In this document: positions 13,437-24,894 of the stretch, one piece after another
How the letters are laid out: each line of letters begins with the position of its first letter
How positions within the stretch are numbered: position 1 is the stretch's first letter
Assembly: GCF_030463535.1 (NCBI RefSeq)
Contig: NC_132899.1
Coordinates: 16,091,490-16,155,489 of the forward strand
Direction of reading: 5' to 3'
Length of the DNA stretch: 64,000 nt
DNA from: Salminus brasiliensis
Taxonomy: Eukaryota > Chordata > Actinopteri > Characiformes > Bryconidae
Position numbers and translations under genes: made by a program
The notes under the pieces: model-generated
What the model was told of the DNA's origin: nothing
Seen by the model: the letters and a program-made list of their open reading frames with translations, nothing else
The model's database searches: none

Positions 13437-16400
13437 CAAGCTCACTGAAATATGCACTCACACAGGCCCCATTTCATTACTGTTTTAATATGCCCCCGTT
13501 GACTTGCCCTCGCCTTTTTTTCCCTTTGGGAGAATCTCTGTTGCAATTTTAACAGCTGTTTCATTATTTCATCAGCTCAAGTGAAGCTTGTTCAATGACC
13601 CCCTTGGACGGCTGTGGAATTGAGTCAACAAAACTTAGTCAACAGAATTTAGTATAAGAGCTTGCTCAGAAGGCTTTGTGATCTGTTGGGGATAAAAAGG
13701 TGATGGCAAAGTTGTTTATAAGGATGAAAAAAAATGCCATCAACAACTCTGTATACATGAAAGCTGATGTAAGGTTATGTTATTCTGTTTATGCAAGTTT
13801 GTGTTTGCTCGGAAAATAGTAGTAGTTTCTCTGTCCTTCAAGCGGCCGGTCTTTTGACACGCACCTCTGAGTCATGAGGGGAAGTGGACGGAGGCATTCT
13901 GACAGCAATGAAACGGGGTCACGGTTCACTGGAATCAACTCTTTCCACCCCTGTACAGTCGTACCCCCTCCCTCTCTCACTGACACCCTGAGCACTTCTT
14001 ATAGTAAACGGAGTGCTGATTGATGAATTATGGGATCTGTCACCAACTCTGTGTGTGTGTATCCTCACAGTGGTCACATGATGTGTGCAGAAGTCAGAAG
14101 TGGTTTTGATCACTCATGTCGGACTCGGTACAGACTGGGTACAGAGTTACTGAAGGAATATGAACTCCAGCTGGAGCACTGGTTAACCAAAAGGACATCT
14201 CAGGACAATCAAAGGTCAAAACATCAGAGACCTGCTCACATTTCACTTTGTTTATCAGAGGCCATTCAGAAATAGATTACAAGTGTCCCTGAAATAGATC
14301 AGAAGTGGTCCCTGGTCCAGTGACTGAAGAAGGACCTACTTCTACACTACGTTAACCTCTGCTTCAATGTTTTCTTGGTTTCTAAGTAAAGCACTTAAGA
14401 CTAGTCTTTAAAAATAATATGGGTGCATGCGTAAACACACCCAGACACTGATCTAAATTTAGAGCACTCTCATCAGAGCCTAAGAAAGTTCCTGGGCACT
14501 GTCAACTATAGAAAAGAAAGGTGAGAAAGACATGAACACGTATATGATTACTGTTTATTCAACCATTTGAAATGTATGCCATTTTTTTCTGTGTGAGCTA
14601 CTTTGGACTTTTTTCTAGGCAAGGCAGCCTCAGCGATAGCAATGATTAGAGTGTCCTTAGCCACAGTGTGAGTGAATTCACATCCTATGTGAAACTTGCA
14701 CGGGCAATAAGAAGTCAAAATAGCAACACCACCACCATTACATCACCTGTTGCAAGGGAATAAATAGCATAACAAAATAGAAGTGACATCCTTTGTGCCT
14801 CTATATATAATGAGGACAAGCAAACAGCAACTAGTGTCATTTCTTCCCATTTTAACAAAACTGCAACTTTGCAAACAAACATTACGCAAAACCACACTGT
14901 AAAGTGGGAGGATGGGGGGCATCAGTGTTAAACTGGAAGTTACAGAGTGTAACAAATATGCTGAAGAACTTCTTAATGAGTCTAAATGATTCAATTAGTG
15001 AGACATTAAACAAATAGAAAGTGGATTACACCTTGTATGTACTCTAAAATGCCATTTTCTAATGAAACAAAACACACATAGCATCCAAAAATAATCACCA
15101 TGCAACCTTCGATAACCTCTGTCTACAATAGTGCTTCTATTTAGCACTGAGCTCCAAAATCATTTAGTCTGTCCCGATGTCAAACACCTCTGTTGAACCC
15201 AATGCTAGAAGCAAGGCCACCCATTGTGCATGGTCTACATGCAGCCTGAGGCCCACCAGGCTATCAGAATCAGACAGATAAGCCAGGGTTTCCATGCACA
15301 GGTTCGACATGGCTCTGGATTCCGTCCCAGATATTTGGTTCCCCACTGGCTTAATTACCCAGATAATTCAATTAACTGCAAAAAAGGCAGAATGTGTGTT
15401 CCTGTGAGAGAACACAAAGACATGCAGTCTACTGACACAGGACATTCTGTCTACCTCAATCTGCCTGATAACCAGCAGTACAAATGTTAAACGTCTATGA
15501 AAGCATTGCTCCCACTCATTTTCTTTATTGAATAGAATGACGTGGATCTGCCCACTGATAAGAACTGTTACATTTCTACAGCATATAAAACGTCCAACCT
15601 ATATTTCATCAAAATACACTGCATGTCCAAATGTTTGTGGACACCCCTTCTAAAGAAAGCATTGTTGCACCCATTGCTGTGCAAATGCCCACACACAGCT
15701 TGTCAGGTTCCTGTTGAAAAGTATGCACTCTCTGGAGAAGATGATGTGTAGATGAATGTATGGGCACCATTTCTAATGCCAGGCGTGTGCTACAGGGGTA
15801 TACAGCCTCCCAGAATTGAGCTGTGGAGCAGTGGAGCTGTGTTCTCTGGAATGATGGTGCTCCATTCAGTACTTTTGAGATGAGTTAGGGAGGAGGTGAT
15901 CATCTAACATCCTGACCTCACTAATGCTCTTGTTGCTGAATGCATTTAAATCCTTACAGCAATGCTCCAAAATAAGTCAATGGACAGTGTAGACAGTTAC
16001 TCCAACAAAAGAAGGATAAACTCTTTTTTATATAAATACCTTGATTTCACTAGAAACAATGAAAAAGCGAATGTCCCAACACTTTTGTCCATTTTGTATA
16101 ACTTCTAATTTACATCTTATGAGCTACAAATGCACATAAAATGTAAAGATGGACGCAAAATTACACTAAAGCTCAAAACCAAACTAAAATTCTACATCAC
16201 ATTACAATGTTGACTCAAATAAGAGGCCTAGATTGTCTTGTGCTTGAGTGAAGATCGGGTTAAAGAATGCTTCCCCTGCTCTATTTGCAGACCAAACTTT
16301 AAATTCACCTCCTAAAGAGCTTAGTCTCATTTCATCCTCCAGTTCCCTCTGCTCAGTGTTGCAAGCAGCCTAAACTAGACTCAAATTGGGGAAGTGAAAA

Positions 16401-18184
16401 CACAAGCTTAGTAAAGTTATTTGTGACACACACAGCTTTTATCTGACCACTTCAGTATGGCACAATCTGTAAGCTGGTAAAAATAGTCAAAGAGTCGCTG
16501 TGCATTTTAAGCAGCCTGCCTGAATAGACTCCAACCCTTATGACCGATACTGACGACATAAATCTGCCAAAGCACCGTTCTCTGCAGGCCAGCGCATACA
16601 GAGGTGCTGTTTATGACACATTAACTTCAGCAATGGACTGAGAAGAAACTAAGCTGTAGCCAGAAGCTGTGTATGCTTAACACACAAGAGAAAAGGAAAT
16701 GGCCAGTTCTACTTTTAAACTTTAAGTCCCCTCAGCATTCTCCGACTGAAAGTGTGAAATCTGCATTCAGGCGGAGTACTCCTACATCCATAATGTCAAA
16801 AGCTGAGAATTCAGTGTACTGTGTACACACTGTCAAAGTTTTACTATGCATTATTCCTTCTCCTAATGTATGCCGTCCATTTATGGAAATTCATTTGCAC
16901 AGTTTGAATTGTTTTTGTGATTTGTCAGAAAAAAGTCTGTATATTTACATATTTATATAAGCCTGTTTAGTCTATAGCAGTTTCGTTAGTTAACAGAAGT
17001 TTAATAATAAACTTATAACAAGTGGTTTAGCCAGGACTGCTGTCTGAATGATGCACAAGACTTTGGCAGGCAATCCGAACAGGAGTCATTTACATACATC
17101 ACTCATAAAGGCCCGGTACCAAAAACAGCCTGTTTAATTCTGACAAAAAAATGAAAAATATTTTTTGCTTGTTTAGGTACGCAGCCCACATACAAAACAA
17201 TGTATATAAACAATGTGTAGCATGTGCCCTTTAAAGCATTTGTAAGTGTGTGGTAATCCTATCCATGTGTGAGGGGTCCATTCTAGCACCTATTTCTGTG
17301 TTCCATTAACACAGTTAAAAGTTGGCCCAGTGCTCATCTCATTAAGTCAGCATTGATAATTTCTTGGGTCTCTATGTCATCCGTGTGAAACCTTTTACAC
17401 AGACTATCAACTTTTCCCGTTAACATCTTACTCTAAAAGCTCCCAGTTTGACGCTGTTGGGCTTTAGGGTTGATGTGAGGGGCCCACGGGCTCTATGCCC
17501 TTCATCTGAACTGACTAGAGCCCCCTGGCGACGGGTAGGGCGCAGGCGCAGAAGTTTCTGGTTGGAAGCTCCCAAACAGCAACACCGCCCTCACACATTC
17601 TCTACATACTGCCATCGCATGGAGCCCCTCATCGCAGCCAGCATGGGCCACCCTGATTTACACCCCAAGAAGATTAGTAAAAGCACCACTGGAGTCGGCT
17701 CATATTGTTCGAAGCACAGATTCTCCAGTGCAGGCTTCACTGGGCCACAAAAAACAACCCTTCTGTGTCTTGAATCCGGCCAAAGTTTACAGGGCAGTTT
17801 GGGGTGTTGCCTCTTCTGATCCGGGAAAATGAGATCTAACACACCCTCATCCAGCACGATGTGCGTGAGATGTGGACCCCTCCTAAATCTGTTTTCAGGG
17901 CTATGAGAAGGATAAGGAGCTCAACAATGCTTCGACACAATGCTGGAGATGAAAAAGTAAGGAGAAAAGTCCACTAACAGCAGGAGATCGCCAAAGTTTT
18001 ACAAAGCGAGCCTTAACGCTACTGTCGTTAGAATAGACCTACCTTCGTCCAGCAGCCGCTCGAGGTGGTTGAAGATCCCGCAGAAGTTGGGCAGGCTGCT
18101 CATCAGCTTCTTGTCGTTCATGAGCTGCATCAGATAGTCTGGAGTGGGCTTGGGCTTCTCCTTCGTTTCCATTTCCCCCACCAT
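1..18184 (-). CDS. qki: Quaking (STAR-family RNA-binding protein), 5' part of gene, 3' end outside window
   Basis: QKI binds RNA (ACUAAY-type sites) and controls splicing, export, stability and circular RNA formation, notably in glia, muscle and vessels. Three coding exons are visible: 18043-18184, 7034-7176 and 508-624, with GT/AG junctions and phases that join without a break (142 + 143 + 117 nt = 134 codons). The joined product gives the QUA1 dimerisation region ([10 protein letters not shown]..., [18 protein letters not shown]) followed by the start of the KH domain ([37 protein letters not shown]), nearly identical to vertebrate QKI. The rest of KH, QUA2 and the alternative C-termini lie left of position 1. 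Teleosts carry qkia and qkib; I cannot say which this is. The start codon at 18184 has A at -3 and G at +4. Confidence 0.96.
508..624 (-). CDS. qki: qki coding exon 3: first part of KH RNA-binding domain
   Basis: The exon is 117 nt (39 codons, phase 0 at both ends). Acceptor TGTGCAG precedes TTC-AAC at 624 and donor GTGAGA follows 508. It encodes [13 protein letters not shown], with the KH GxxG-type loop later in the exon (GKGS), then MRDKKK. In QKI the next exon starts with EEQNRGK; that exon is not in the window. Confidence 0.96.
2460..2760. promoter_or_regulatory. Candidate intronic cis-regulatory block
   Basis: This is a low-repeat, GC-richer block inside an AT-rich intron. It contains GATA-like (TTATC), TGACAG-like (CTGTCA) and CAGCTG motifs in close spacing around 2625-2745. 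Only composition and motif clustering support it; conservation cannot be assessed here. Confidence 0.22.
3780..4074 (+). mobile_element. MITE family A, 5'-truncated copy 1
   Basis: It shares the block around 'ggaactgtgttctc...atgatggtgctccatcc', 'aatcctcacagcagtgctcc' and the terminal 'gtgtccca..ca.ttgtccatat' with the copies at 8801, 15614, 19878 and 39700. The left terminal repeat is missing. It has no coding capacity. Confidence 0.75.
4420..4500 (+). repeat. Purine-rich (GA/GGA) low-complexity tract
   Basis: A long run of A and G with interspersed GAGAGGGA units; mirror-repeat character. The open frames across it are compositional artefacts. Confidence 0.75.
4530..4800. promoter_or_regulatory. 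Candidate intronic cis-regulatory block
   Basis: Following the purine tract is a non-repetitive block with homeodomain-like TTTAATTAGC (about 4711), flanked by GC-rich sequence (ccgggccagcgaggac). It is proposed only from composition and motif content. Confidence 0.2.
6911..7005. repeat. Composite microsatellite (TG)n(TA)n(TG)n
   Basis: About 10 TG, about 28 TA and about 10 TG units in a row. The right edge lies 27 nt downstream of the qki exon 2 donor (GTAAGT at 7033, minus strand), so the pre-mRNA reads CA-repeat, UA-repeat, CA-repeat just after the 5' splice site. Confidence 0.95.
7034..7176 (-). CDS. qki: qki coding exon 2: end of QUA1 and linker to KH
   Basis: The exon is 143 nt. It enters after TTTGGCAG with AA completing a Glu codon begun by exon 1, and leaves at GAC before GTAAGT. 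It encodes [16 protein letters not shown], then [20 protein letters not shown] and KEYPD, the typical QKI linker leading directly to the KH exon. Confidence 0.96.
8040..8270. promoter_or_regulatory. Candidate intronic cis-regulatory block
   Basis: A non-repetitive block with GATTAATGTAATCTTAATG near 8094 and surrounding GC-richer sequence. Suggested by texture only; alignment to another otophysan genome would decide. Confidence 0.18.
8801..9275 (-). mobile_element. MITE family A, full-length copy 2 (inverted)
   Basis: The left end carries 'agtgttgggacacctgct' and the right end 'ggtgtccacaaacatgtgga', the two imperfect terminal inverted repeats of the family. It is inverted relative to copies 1, 3 and 5. 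About 475 bp, no transposase. Confidence 0.85.
10108..10163 (+). repeat. (GA)n microsatellite
   Basis: About 27 GA units with one C interruption at about 10148, in qki intron 1. Confidence 0.95.
13405..13433 (+). repeat. (CA)n microsatellite
   Basis: About 14 CA units in qki intron 1. Confidence 0.95.
15614..16100 (+). mobile_element. MITE family A, full-length copy 3
   Basis: Begins with 'catgtccaaatgtttgtgg' and ends with 'tgtcccaacacttttgtcc', the inverted termini of the family. The interior matches copies 2 and 4 (for example 'gagctgtggagcagtgg' and 'ctgacctcactaatgctctt'). Orientation opposite to copies 2 and 4. Confidence 0.88.
18043..18184 (-). CDS. qki: qki coding exon 1 (start exon)
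   Basis: ATG at 18184 with strong Kozak context opens [20 protein letters not shown], followed by [20 protein letters not shown] and LERLLDE, the QUA1 dimerisation motif. Donor GTAGGT follows 18043 and leaves one nucleotide of a split Glu codon. The frame is open upstream to a stop at 18437-18439, with no in-frame ATG, so this is the first in-frame ATG. Confidence 0.96.
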
Positions 18185-18288
18185 ATTTAAAATGCTGCCT
18201 AAAAACCTCGGGAAACAGTTGTGAGAGGGGGAGAACGGCAGCACTGTGTCCTGAAGGTGTGGAATCCGTTTAGCCACTTCCCTCAGTG

Positions 18289-18290
<2 letters not shown>

Positions 18291-18379
<89 letters not shown>
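18291..18379. repeat. (TC)n microsatellite, GA on qki sense strand
   Basis: Nearly pure TC with a few TTTC and TATC interruptions. It lies 107-195 nt upstream of the qki start codon and is probably in the 5' UTR. Confidence 0.95.
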
Positions 18380-18669
18380 CACAGCCGCGCAGTCAAACTC
18401 CTGCTCCCAGCTTGCGAACACTATCCTCACACTGATTTACCAACAACCATCTGCTGTTTAGTCTACAGGCGAATACTCACTGTTACACAATACAACAGGA
18501 GAGACTGAATAAACCTCGTAGTTCGAGGCTGAAGGTCAGAAAAACTCCGCGAACTGTCTGAACTCCGGCATGCCCGCTGAGAGGGGTTAGTCCCGCTCCA
18601 TTCGACCAGTGCGCTCGAGCTCTGTTCAGACTCAGTGTGAGAAGCGCGGACAGAGAGACTGGGGCTGAA

Positions 18670-18670
<1 letters not shown>

Positions 18671-18734
<64 letters not shown>
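18671..18734. repeat. (CT)n microsatellite, GA on qki sense strand
   Basis: Pure run of about 32 units, 490-550 nt upstream of the qki start codon. Confidence 0.95.
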
Positions 18735-18737
<3 letters not shown>

Positions 18738-18844
18738 GGCTCGCGCTCCTCCACACTGCTGCTGCTGCTGCTCTGACAGAGTCACATGACCACAGCACAG
18801 AGTGAATCTCAGCACAGGCATAAGAGAATGGGAGGAGAAAACTT

Positions 18845-18845
<1 letters not shown>

Positions 18846-18884
<39 letters not shown>
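18846..18884. repeat. (TC)n microsatellite, third GA tract
   Basis: Pure run of about 19 units, the most distal of the three GA tracts upstream of qki. Confidence 0.95.
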
Positions 18885-18887
<3 letters not shown>

Positions 18888-18914
18888 GTTCTGTGACATT
18901 TTGTGTATAATATA

Positions 18915-18980
18915 ACACACACACATATATATATATATCTATATATATATATATATATATATATAGATAGATATATATTA
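18915..18980 (+). repeat. (CA)n(TA)n composite microsatellite
   Basis: A short CA run, then about 25 TA units with TCTA and GATA interruptions, directly beyond the third GA tract. Confidence 0.92.
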
Positions 18981-19626
18981 TAAGGCCACACACTAATGTA
19001 GTAAAATACAGTAAAGCATGTCTTAAACATATTTCAGTAAGTATTTCTTTAACTCATTACTCTTTTTTTTTTTTTGGGTGGGGAGTATTATGCAGTAGTT
19101 CACAGTGCGTAAAATCACCCAGCCCTGGAGTGAAGGAGAAGGGAAAGGAATACTGAAGGAAAGGGTTTTATTACATTTTCTGCTCGTCTTGTTTTTGGAG
19201 CTTGGCTCTAAGTGAGAGGCTCCCATTCAGGAAAATGTTCCACCCTGCTGTGTTTGGATCAGATTTGCCCCATGCAGATTTCATCCAAAACTAAAGCAAA
19301 GTAAATCGACTAAAGAACTGAACCTAGAACAGTAACAACGGGCAGGTTATGTTACCCTGGTGGAGTCGTCTGTATTCATGAAGCAGGATCAGCCTCATTG
19401 CCCTGGTGAACCTCCTGCCTTTGTGACAGGGGAACAGTGGGAGACCGAAGGACCTCCAATGCAGTTGGTGCATGCCAGCATTCATGGCTTGAACTAAGGG
19501 CCAGAGCGCACTGACCAAATGTTCATCTTTCTAACAAGTCCAATCGTTGGGGTGATGTGCCATAGACGGATGTGATTGTTGGGAGTGATTCAGAATGTTC
19601 TCACTGATTTATGGTGTTCTAGAGTG

Positions 19627-19646
19627 CCCCCCCCCCCCCCCCCCCC
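19627..19646 (+). repeat. Poly-C homopolymer (20 C)
   Basis: An uninterrupted run of 20 C. Length may be unreliable in the assembly. Confidence 0.95.
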
Positions 19647-19877
19647 ATTTATAACTGTTCATTTCTTTTGACTTATTTGGGGAAAATTGCAAAGACAAGT
19701 GCCAACAACAGAACCTTAGTGCTTAGGCCTCAAAGTGACCCTATTATCCTAATCTTTATTTAAATAAAAGAGTTTAATGTAGCATATAAACACTGTTATA
19801 GTTATATGAAACATCCCTTTTTGAATTTACTGTTTTTGTGACATCATAAAAACTATTGCATATACTATAGTATTACA

Positions 19878-20399
19878 TATACTATATGAAAGGATGAAAG
19901 TATTGGGACACCTGCTCATTTATTGTTTCTTCTGAAATCAAGTGTATTAAAAATAGTTTATCCTGCTTTTGTTGGAGTAACTGAATCTACTGTCCAAGGA
20001 AGGCTGTCTTATGTTTTTGGAGCATTGCTGTAAGGATTTGATCACATTTAGCAACAAGAGAATTAGTGAGGTCAGGATGTTGAATGATCATCACCCCACC
20101 TCATACCCATCTCCCCAACACATCCCAAAAGCATTGGATGGAGCTCCATTATTCCAGAGAACACAGGTCCACTGCTCCACAGTTCAATGCTGGGGGCTTT
20201 ATACCCCTCCAACCCACACCTTTAAAAAAAGGCATGGTGCCAACAGGTTCATGTTTATCTGCCCCAGAGAGTTCTATTCTATTGGCAATACTTCTCTACA
20301 GGGACTAGACAAGCTGTGTTTATGCATTTGCACATATGTGTCAAGTAGCTGAATGCATTCATTAGAAAGGGGTGTCCACAAACATTTGGACATTTATAT
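19878..20399 (-). mobile_element. MITE family A, full-length copy 4 (inverted)
   Basis: Left end 'gtattgggacacctgctcat', right end 'ggggtgtccacaaacatttg'. It closely parallels copy 2 through the interior ('gttggagtaactg...actgtcca', 'gaggtcaggatgttg'). About 520 bp, with no intact reading frame of its own. Confidence 0.9.
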
Positions 20400-21218
20400 T
20401 ATCCAGCTGTTGTTGTTTTTTTTGTTTGTTTGTTTTAGCCTAAAATCAAGCTCCTCCCATTACTTATTACTGTTATCATTGGAACTGTAAAGGGTGTTTC
20501 AGTCTAGGTTTTTTTTTGTTTTTGTTTTTTCTTGTCTTTTCTAGTCTTAAAGGCACAGTAACAAAGTAACCTGTTTATTTGCAACAGAAAGAGACTAGAA
20601 AATGGTAATCTGAAAAATATGTTGATACATAAACCCACACAAATGTTATATGACTGGGAAAGATGTAGGATTTATGTTGTGTTTTTTTTTTTACCTTGAA
20701 AGTCGAATGTTGTAGTCAGAGCTGGAAATTACACCCGGGTTGACCCTATTTCAAATATATATATGCCTGTTTTATGGCATATATAACCAAAATATGCCCC
20801 ATGTTTTATGTCCGAGGTTAGCATTGTTTGTAATACCTAAACATCATGAGTGTGTTCGCACATCCAAACATCATGAAAACAGATAGAAGTGCTAATAAAC
20901 TGTGTACCAGTACTGATTTTATTATTATTACTGCTGTGCAGTGCAGCCATCTTGAATTTTAAGCTAGGGTTTATCCAATCCAGAAGCAAACTGGCTTGCA
21001 GGGGGTGATCCAGTTGAAAGTTCCTATTGAAACTCTGACATCCCAGTTCAAATGGAATGCAGCAATAGACCCTTAAAGTAGTCTACGTTATGTTATGTCA
21101 ATTCACAAGCTAAGAAATGCGCTGTCATCATAGTGCAGCCACACGGCTCCAACAGAAACCAAACTGATTTCTCAGTGGTTACAATATTTGTTGTAGGATG
21201 CTCTCCTCTCGCTCTCAT

Positions 21219-21227
21219 GCACACACA

Positions 21228-21305
<78 letters not shown>
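21219..21305 (+). repeat. (CA)n microsatellite
   Basis: About 40 CA units with small interruptions. Poly-His/Thr and poly-Cys/Val frames across it are artefacts. Confidence 0.95.
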
Positions 21306-21308
<3 letters not shown>

Positions 21309-22117
21309 TCACGAGGGGGGTTCAGTTGGGCGCTAATTTGCTGGGCTGTGGAGATGAAAAAGGGGATGGTGTTAGGCTGGGCATCAGAGGATCGGAATGC
21401 GGGCTATTTAACACGAGAGTTAGACAATCCCCCGAGCCCCCACCGCCACCACAGCACCACTGCTAAATAAATAGAGAAGTAATTAACAGAGGACTGAGAA
21501 GACAGCCAGTGTTTCATTACTGCTGCATCTTCTGAGAGAAAGACACACACACAAATAGAGAGACATACAGCCATGCACAGGGATTTTAACGAGCGAGACA
21601 ATGCCAAATGTGCAAAGTGATGGCATTAAAGACGTGTAAATGTGGAAGAAAGAAGATGTTTATTTAGCAGACTTTACTCTGAAAGAGATTATCAGAGACT
21701 TGAAAAGGCACAAAAGAAGAGCAATATCTATGAGTCATTGAGCTGTGTTCCCTATTCATGGCTTCATGCTTTGCAATTACTGTAAGCTGACAAGCTGAAG
21801 TGACAGCGATTAGCAAATGAATAGATTCACATCCTTCCTTCCCCTCTTCCCTCCTTCCTTCCTTCAGTCCTCCTCTGTAGCTGTGAAGTCAACACCATAC
21901 TGTCATGTTATATACACAGCAAAATCTTCAGAGCTGATTTCACACTGAACTACAGTGTCATCATTTCAATCAGGCACAAATAAGCACTTTCAGAAATTAT
22001 GTGACTGTAAAGTGTCTATGTACAAAAACTGGTCAAAAATGGAATGTTATTCACAATGCTTCATGCAAAAAGTGATTGATTTTAATTGATTAAAAAATGT
22101 GTAATGCCTACAATACT

Positions 22118-22800
22118 ATACACACCATTCAGACATAACTTTAAAACATACTGCCTTAATTTTGTGCCACCAAAACAGCTCTGACCTGTCATGGACTCCA
22201 CAAGACCTTTGAAGGCATCTTGTATCCTGTTGTATCTGGCACAAAGACATTAGCAGCAGAACCTTTTAATTCTGTAAGGTGTGACATGGAGTCTTGTTTG
22301 TCCAGATTTCCCAGCTTTTGGAAATTTGGAGGCCAAATCAACACCTTAAACTCTTTGTCATTTTCCTTAAACCATTCCTGAGCATTTTTTGCTGTGTGAG
22401 GCACATTATCCTGCTGAAAGAGGCCACTGCTAATAGGGGATACTGAAAAGGGAGGTACTTGGTATGCAGCAGTGTGAAGGTAGGTTTTATTGTCAAAGGA
22501 ACATTCACGTGAATGCCAGGACCCAAGGTTTCCCAGCTGGACATTGCCCATACATAGTATCACACTGTATCCACTGGCATACCTTCTTACCCTAGTGCAT
22601 CCTGATGCCCTCTCTTCTCCAGGCGACGCACCTGCACCTGCATCCACATGATGTAAAAGAAAATGTAAATCAACAGACCAGCCCACCGTCTTCCAATGTT
22701 CCATGGCGCAGATCTGCTCATGTGCCCACTGTAGGTGCGCACTGCGGTAGACAGGGGTAAGCATTGGCACCCTGACCTGCCTGTGGTCAGTAAAACACTA
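22118..22800 (-). pseudogene. Decayed Tc1-type transposase relic
   Basis: The minus-strand translation at 22189-22770, with frame changes, contains recognisable DDE-transposase blocks: HFLLHHVD, then a block like WETLGPGIHV in another frame (22338-22544), then SGLFQQDNVPHTAKNAQEW and WPPN. These correspond to the C-terminal half of fish Tc1/mariner transposases; the second catalytic Asp is in QQDN. The segment that normally holds the last catalytic Glu is degenerate (FQKLGNLDKQ). The N-terminal half is absent beyond about 22800. The left end (about 22118-22150, 'attcagacataac') looks like the terminal repeat. It cannot encode an active enzyme. Confidence 0.85.
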
Positions 22801-23910
22801 ATATTACAATAAATACAAATAACACTAATCTCAAAACACATAGTTTTGAATATGTTACTATAAACCTTTTTATGCCTCTCCTTGTAACATCAGTATTATT
22901 TATAGTTCTCATCCAACATCTGGTTTGGTAAATTTGCTTAATGATGTTCAATCAGGTAAGCTGCTGATACCTGCTCTGTTCTAATGTGATCTGGAGTTTT
23001 TACATGCAGAAACACAACAACTTTGATTGTCAATAAAAGCATTTATTGATTAATTATTAAGGATACACAAAAATGTCCTTGCTCCAATAATCCAGCAATG
23101 AGAAACTATCACACAACATTTTCTTTGCAGCCTTATAAACAAACAATCCATACAATTACTATGCATATGGAAGGGCCTTGAGATAAGCAGTGATGAGGAG
23201 GATTAAAAGGTGGGATCCTCTGCATGTCTCCTCTTGCATGAGGTGCTAAGACAGATGGCAGCACTATCAGGCAAACACACACGCCTGTGAGAAACGTCCC
23301 CACCTGCTTCAGCATTTCAGCTTCATTTGTAGACAAGCTGTTATCCACTCAGGATCATCAAATTGCAGTATGAGCATGTGTACTTACATGTAATGACTGT
23401 GTTTGTATGTATACTCATGCACTTGGTTGGATAATACAGAGTGTGTCTTGGGGAAGGGTATGCAGTTTTGTCATACTTGGTCAATATGAGAATACATATG
23501 TTAAGGCCCCTGTCTGTCACAGCCCCCCACCCCCTTATACAGGACCCCTGCATTTATAACACAGGCTGGAATTCGCACTACAGCATCCACTACAGCTAAA
23601 ATCATGCTACTTTTCTCCAGCTTCTAAAAAGATATTAATGGAAGGGAACTCCAGAAAAAAAAATTTAAACTGTCACTTTCTACTGTTTTTAGGTTTAGGG
23701 TTAGGTTAAGTTACAAATTTGTGTCTGGGTTGTGTCGGTAACTATTTATATTTAGAAAATATTGTATGAATTCTGAAATGGTCTTTTAGTTGCATTTGCA
23801 TAATTTTTTCACTAGACTGGTAATCCATAAATGCCATGTTTGAATCAAATTTTGAAGAAAAATGGTGCTTGTGCTGGCAATGTAAAGAAATGTTACATTA
23901 CAATGTATTT

Positions 23911-23942
<32 letters not shown>

Positions 23943-23950
23943 AAGATAAG
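23911..23950 (+). repeat. (GATA)n microsatellite
   Basis: About 8 GATA units followed by degenerate GATA/AGTA units. Confidence 0.92.
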
Positions 23951-24894
23951 TAGATAAGTAGGTAAGTATGTCAATATATATTTATTTATTTTTATTTTTT
24001 ACATTTCTGAGATCTTAATCTCTGAACGACATAAATACTAACATGCATATGGTTACAACCGTGATGAATGGACTGATAGTAAAATAAATGTGCTAAAAAG
24101 CCTCCCTCCAGTGACCTCAGTTGTAGATACAGCTGGGCATCATCTGTCACTCAGGAAAACACAGTGCAGACGGCCTTCTCTCCAGGATAATGCAAGGTGT
24201 GGGGCAATTTGTCCTGCACAAATACACTTCCAACAACAACAACCATCACATTTTCCACATGAAAGAAACAAAATTGGTTGCCATCACATTGTCATCCTCT
24301 GTAACCTCTAAAGACAGTGCTGGACTTTTACCTGAAGCCCCAGGATGATTGCCAAGGAGTGCATGGTCTTACAATATAGGTGATTAATTTGTCAGATGTC
24401 TGCCAAACCGAATCATTTTATGTCGACATTTGTATTGATGAAGCAAACAATATTGCTACAATATAGTTTTCTTATCCTTTTTCTTCAAATATTGCCACTA
24501 CTGTCAGCTCCTAATGAAAAAGACAATGAAATTGATCTATGCCGTGTTTGTTCTGTGAGGCTGTAGCTTGGATTCTTTCTTCAGTGCTTTCACATCGCCT
24601 AGAAACCTAAAAGTGCCGGTGCTTTGAGTTATGAGTTACTTAAGAAGCAATGGCAGAAACAACTACACAGCCGCAGCATCAATACAGGTTTTGAAAAGTG
24701 AAACAAAAGTCATATCTAGACACAACAAAATAAAAAGGTACTGGATGTAGACACAAACTCAGTGTAGAGTAATGTACAGAACAATAAAACACTACTCCGA
24801 TGTCTCTTCTTATCTCATAAAATCCTCTCCATTCCTCTCTCACCCGGTTTAGCTCTGTCTCACCCTCTTTTACCTCTCTCTCTGTCTCTGTCTC

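Larger units (their letters stand above)
7177..18042 (-). other. qki intron 1 (10.9 kb)
   Basis: The donor GTAGGT is at 18042 and the acceptor is at 7177. No additional exon is recognised. It contains two copies of MITE family A (8801-9275, 15614-16100), GA and CA microsatellites, and some GC-richer blocks (8040-8270, about 12340-12560) that could be regulatory. The first ~600 nt after exon 1 (17450-18040) are CpG-richer, continuing the promoter region. Confidence 0.8.
18185..18800 (-). promoter_or_regulatory. qki 5' leader and promoter region with GA tracts
   Basis: Sequence directly upstream of the start codon is CpG-containing and GC-richer than the flanking desert. It holds two long GA tracts on the transcribed strand (18291-18379 and 18671-18734) and a short CTG run near 18757. 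The transcription start cannot be placed, and no TATA box is evident. Confidence 0.5.

Noticed and set aside
17999-18430. 143-residue minus-strand frame containing qki exon 1 with an Arg-Glu-rich N-terminal extension
   Set aside because: Upstream start is GTG, not ATG; an in-frame stop lies just above it, and the RE repeat comes from the GA microsatellite. The family start MVGEMETKE at 18184 fits.
21093-21470. Poly-His/Thr and poly-Cys/Val frames
   Set aside because: Produced entirely by the CA microsatellite.
22189-22770. Intact transposase gene
   Set aside because: Frame changes, missing N-terminal half and degenerate catalytic end show it is a relic.
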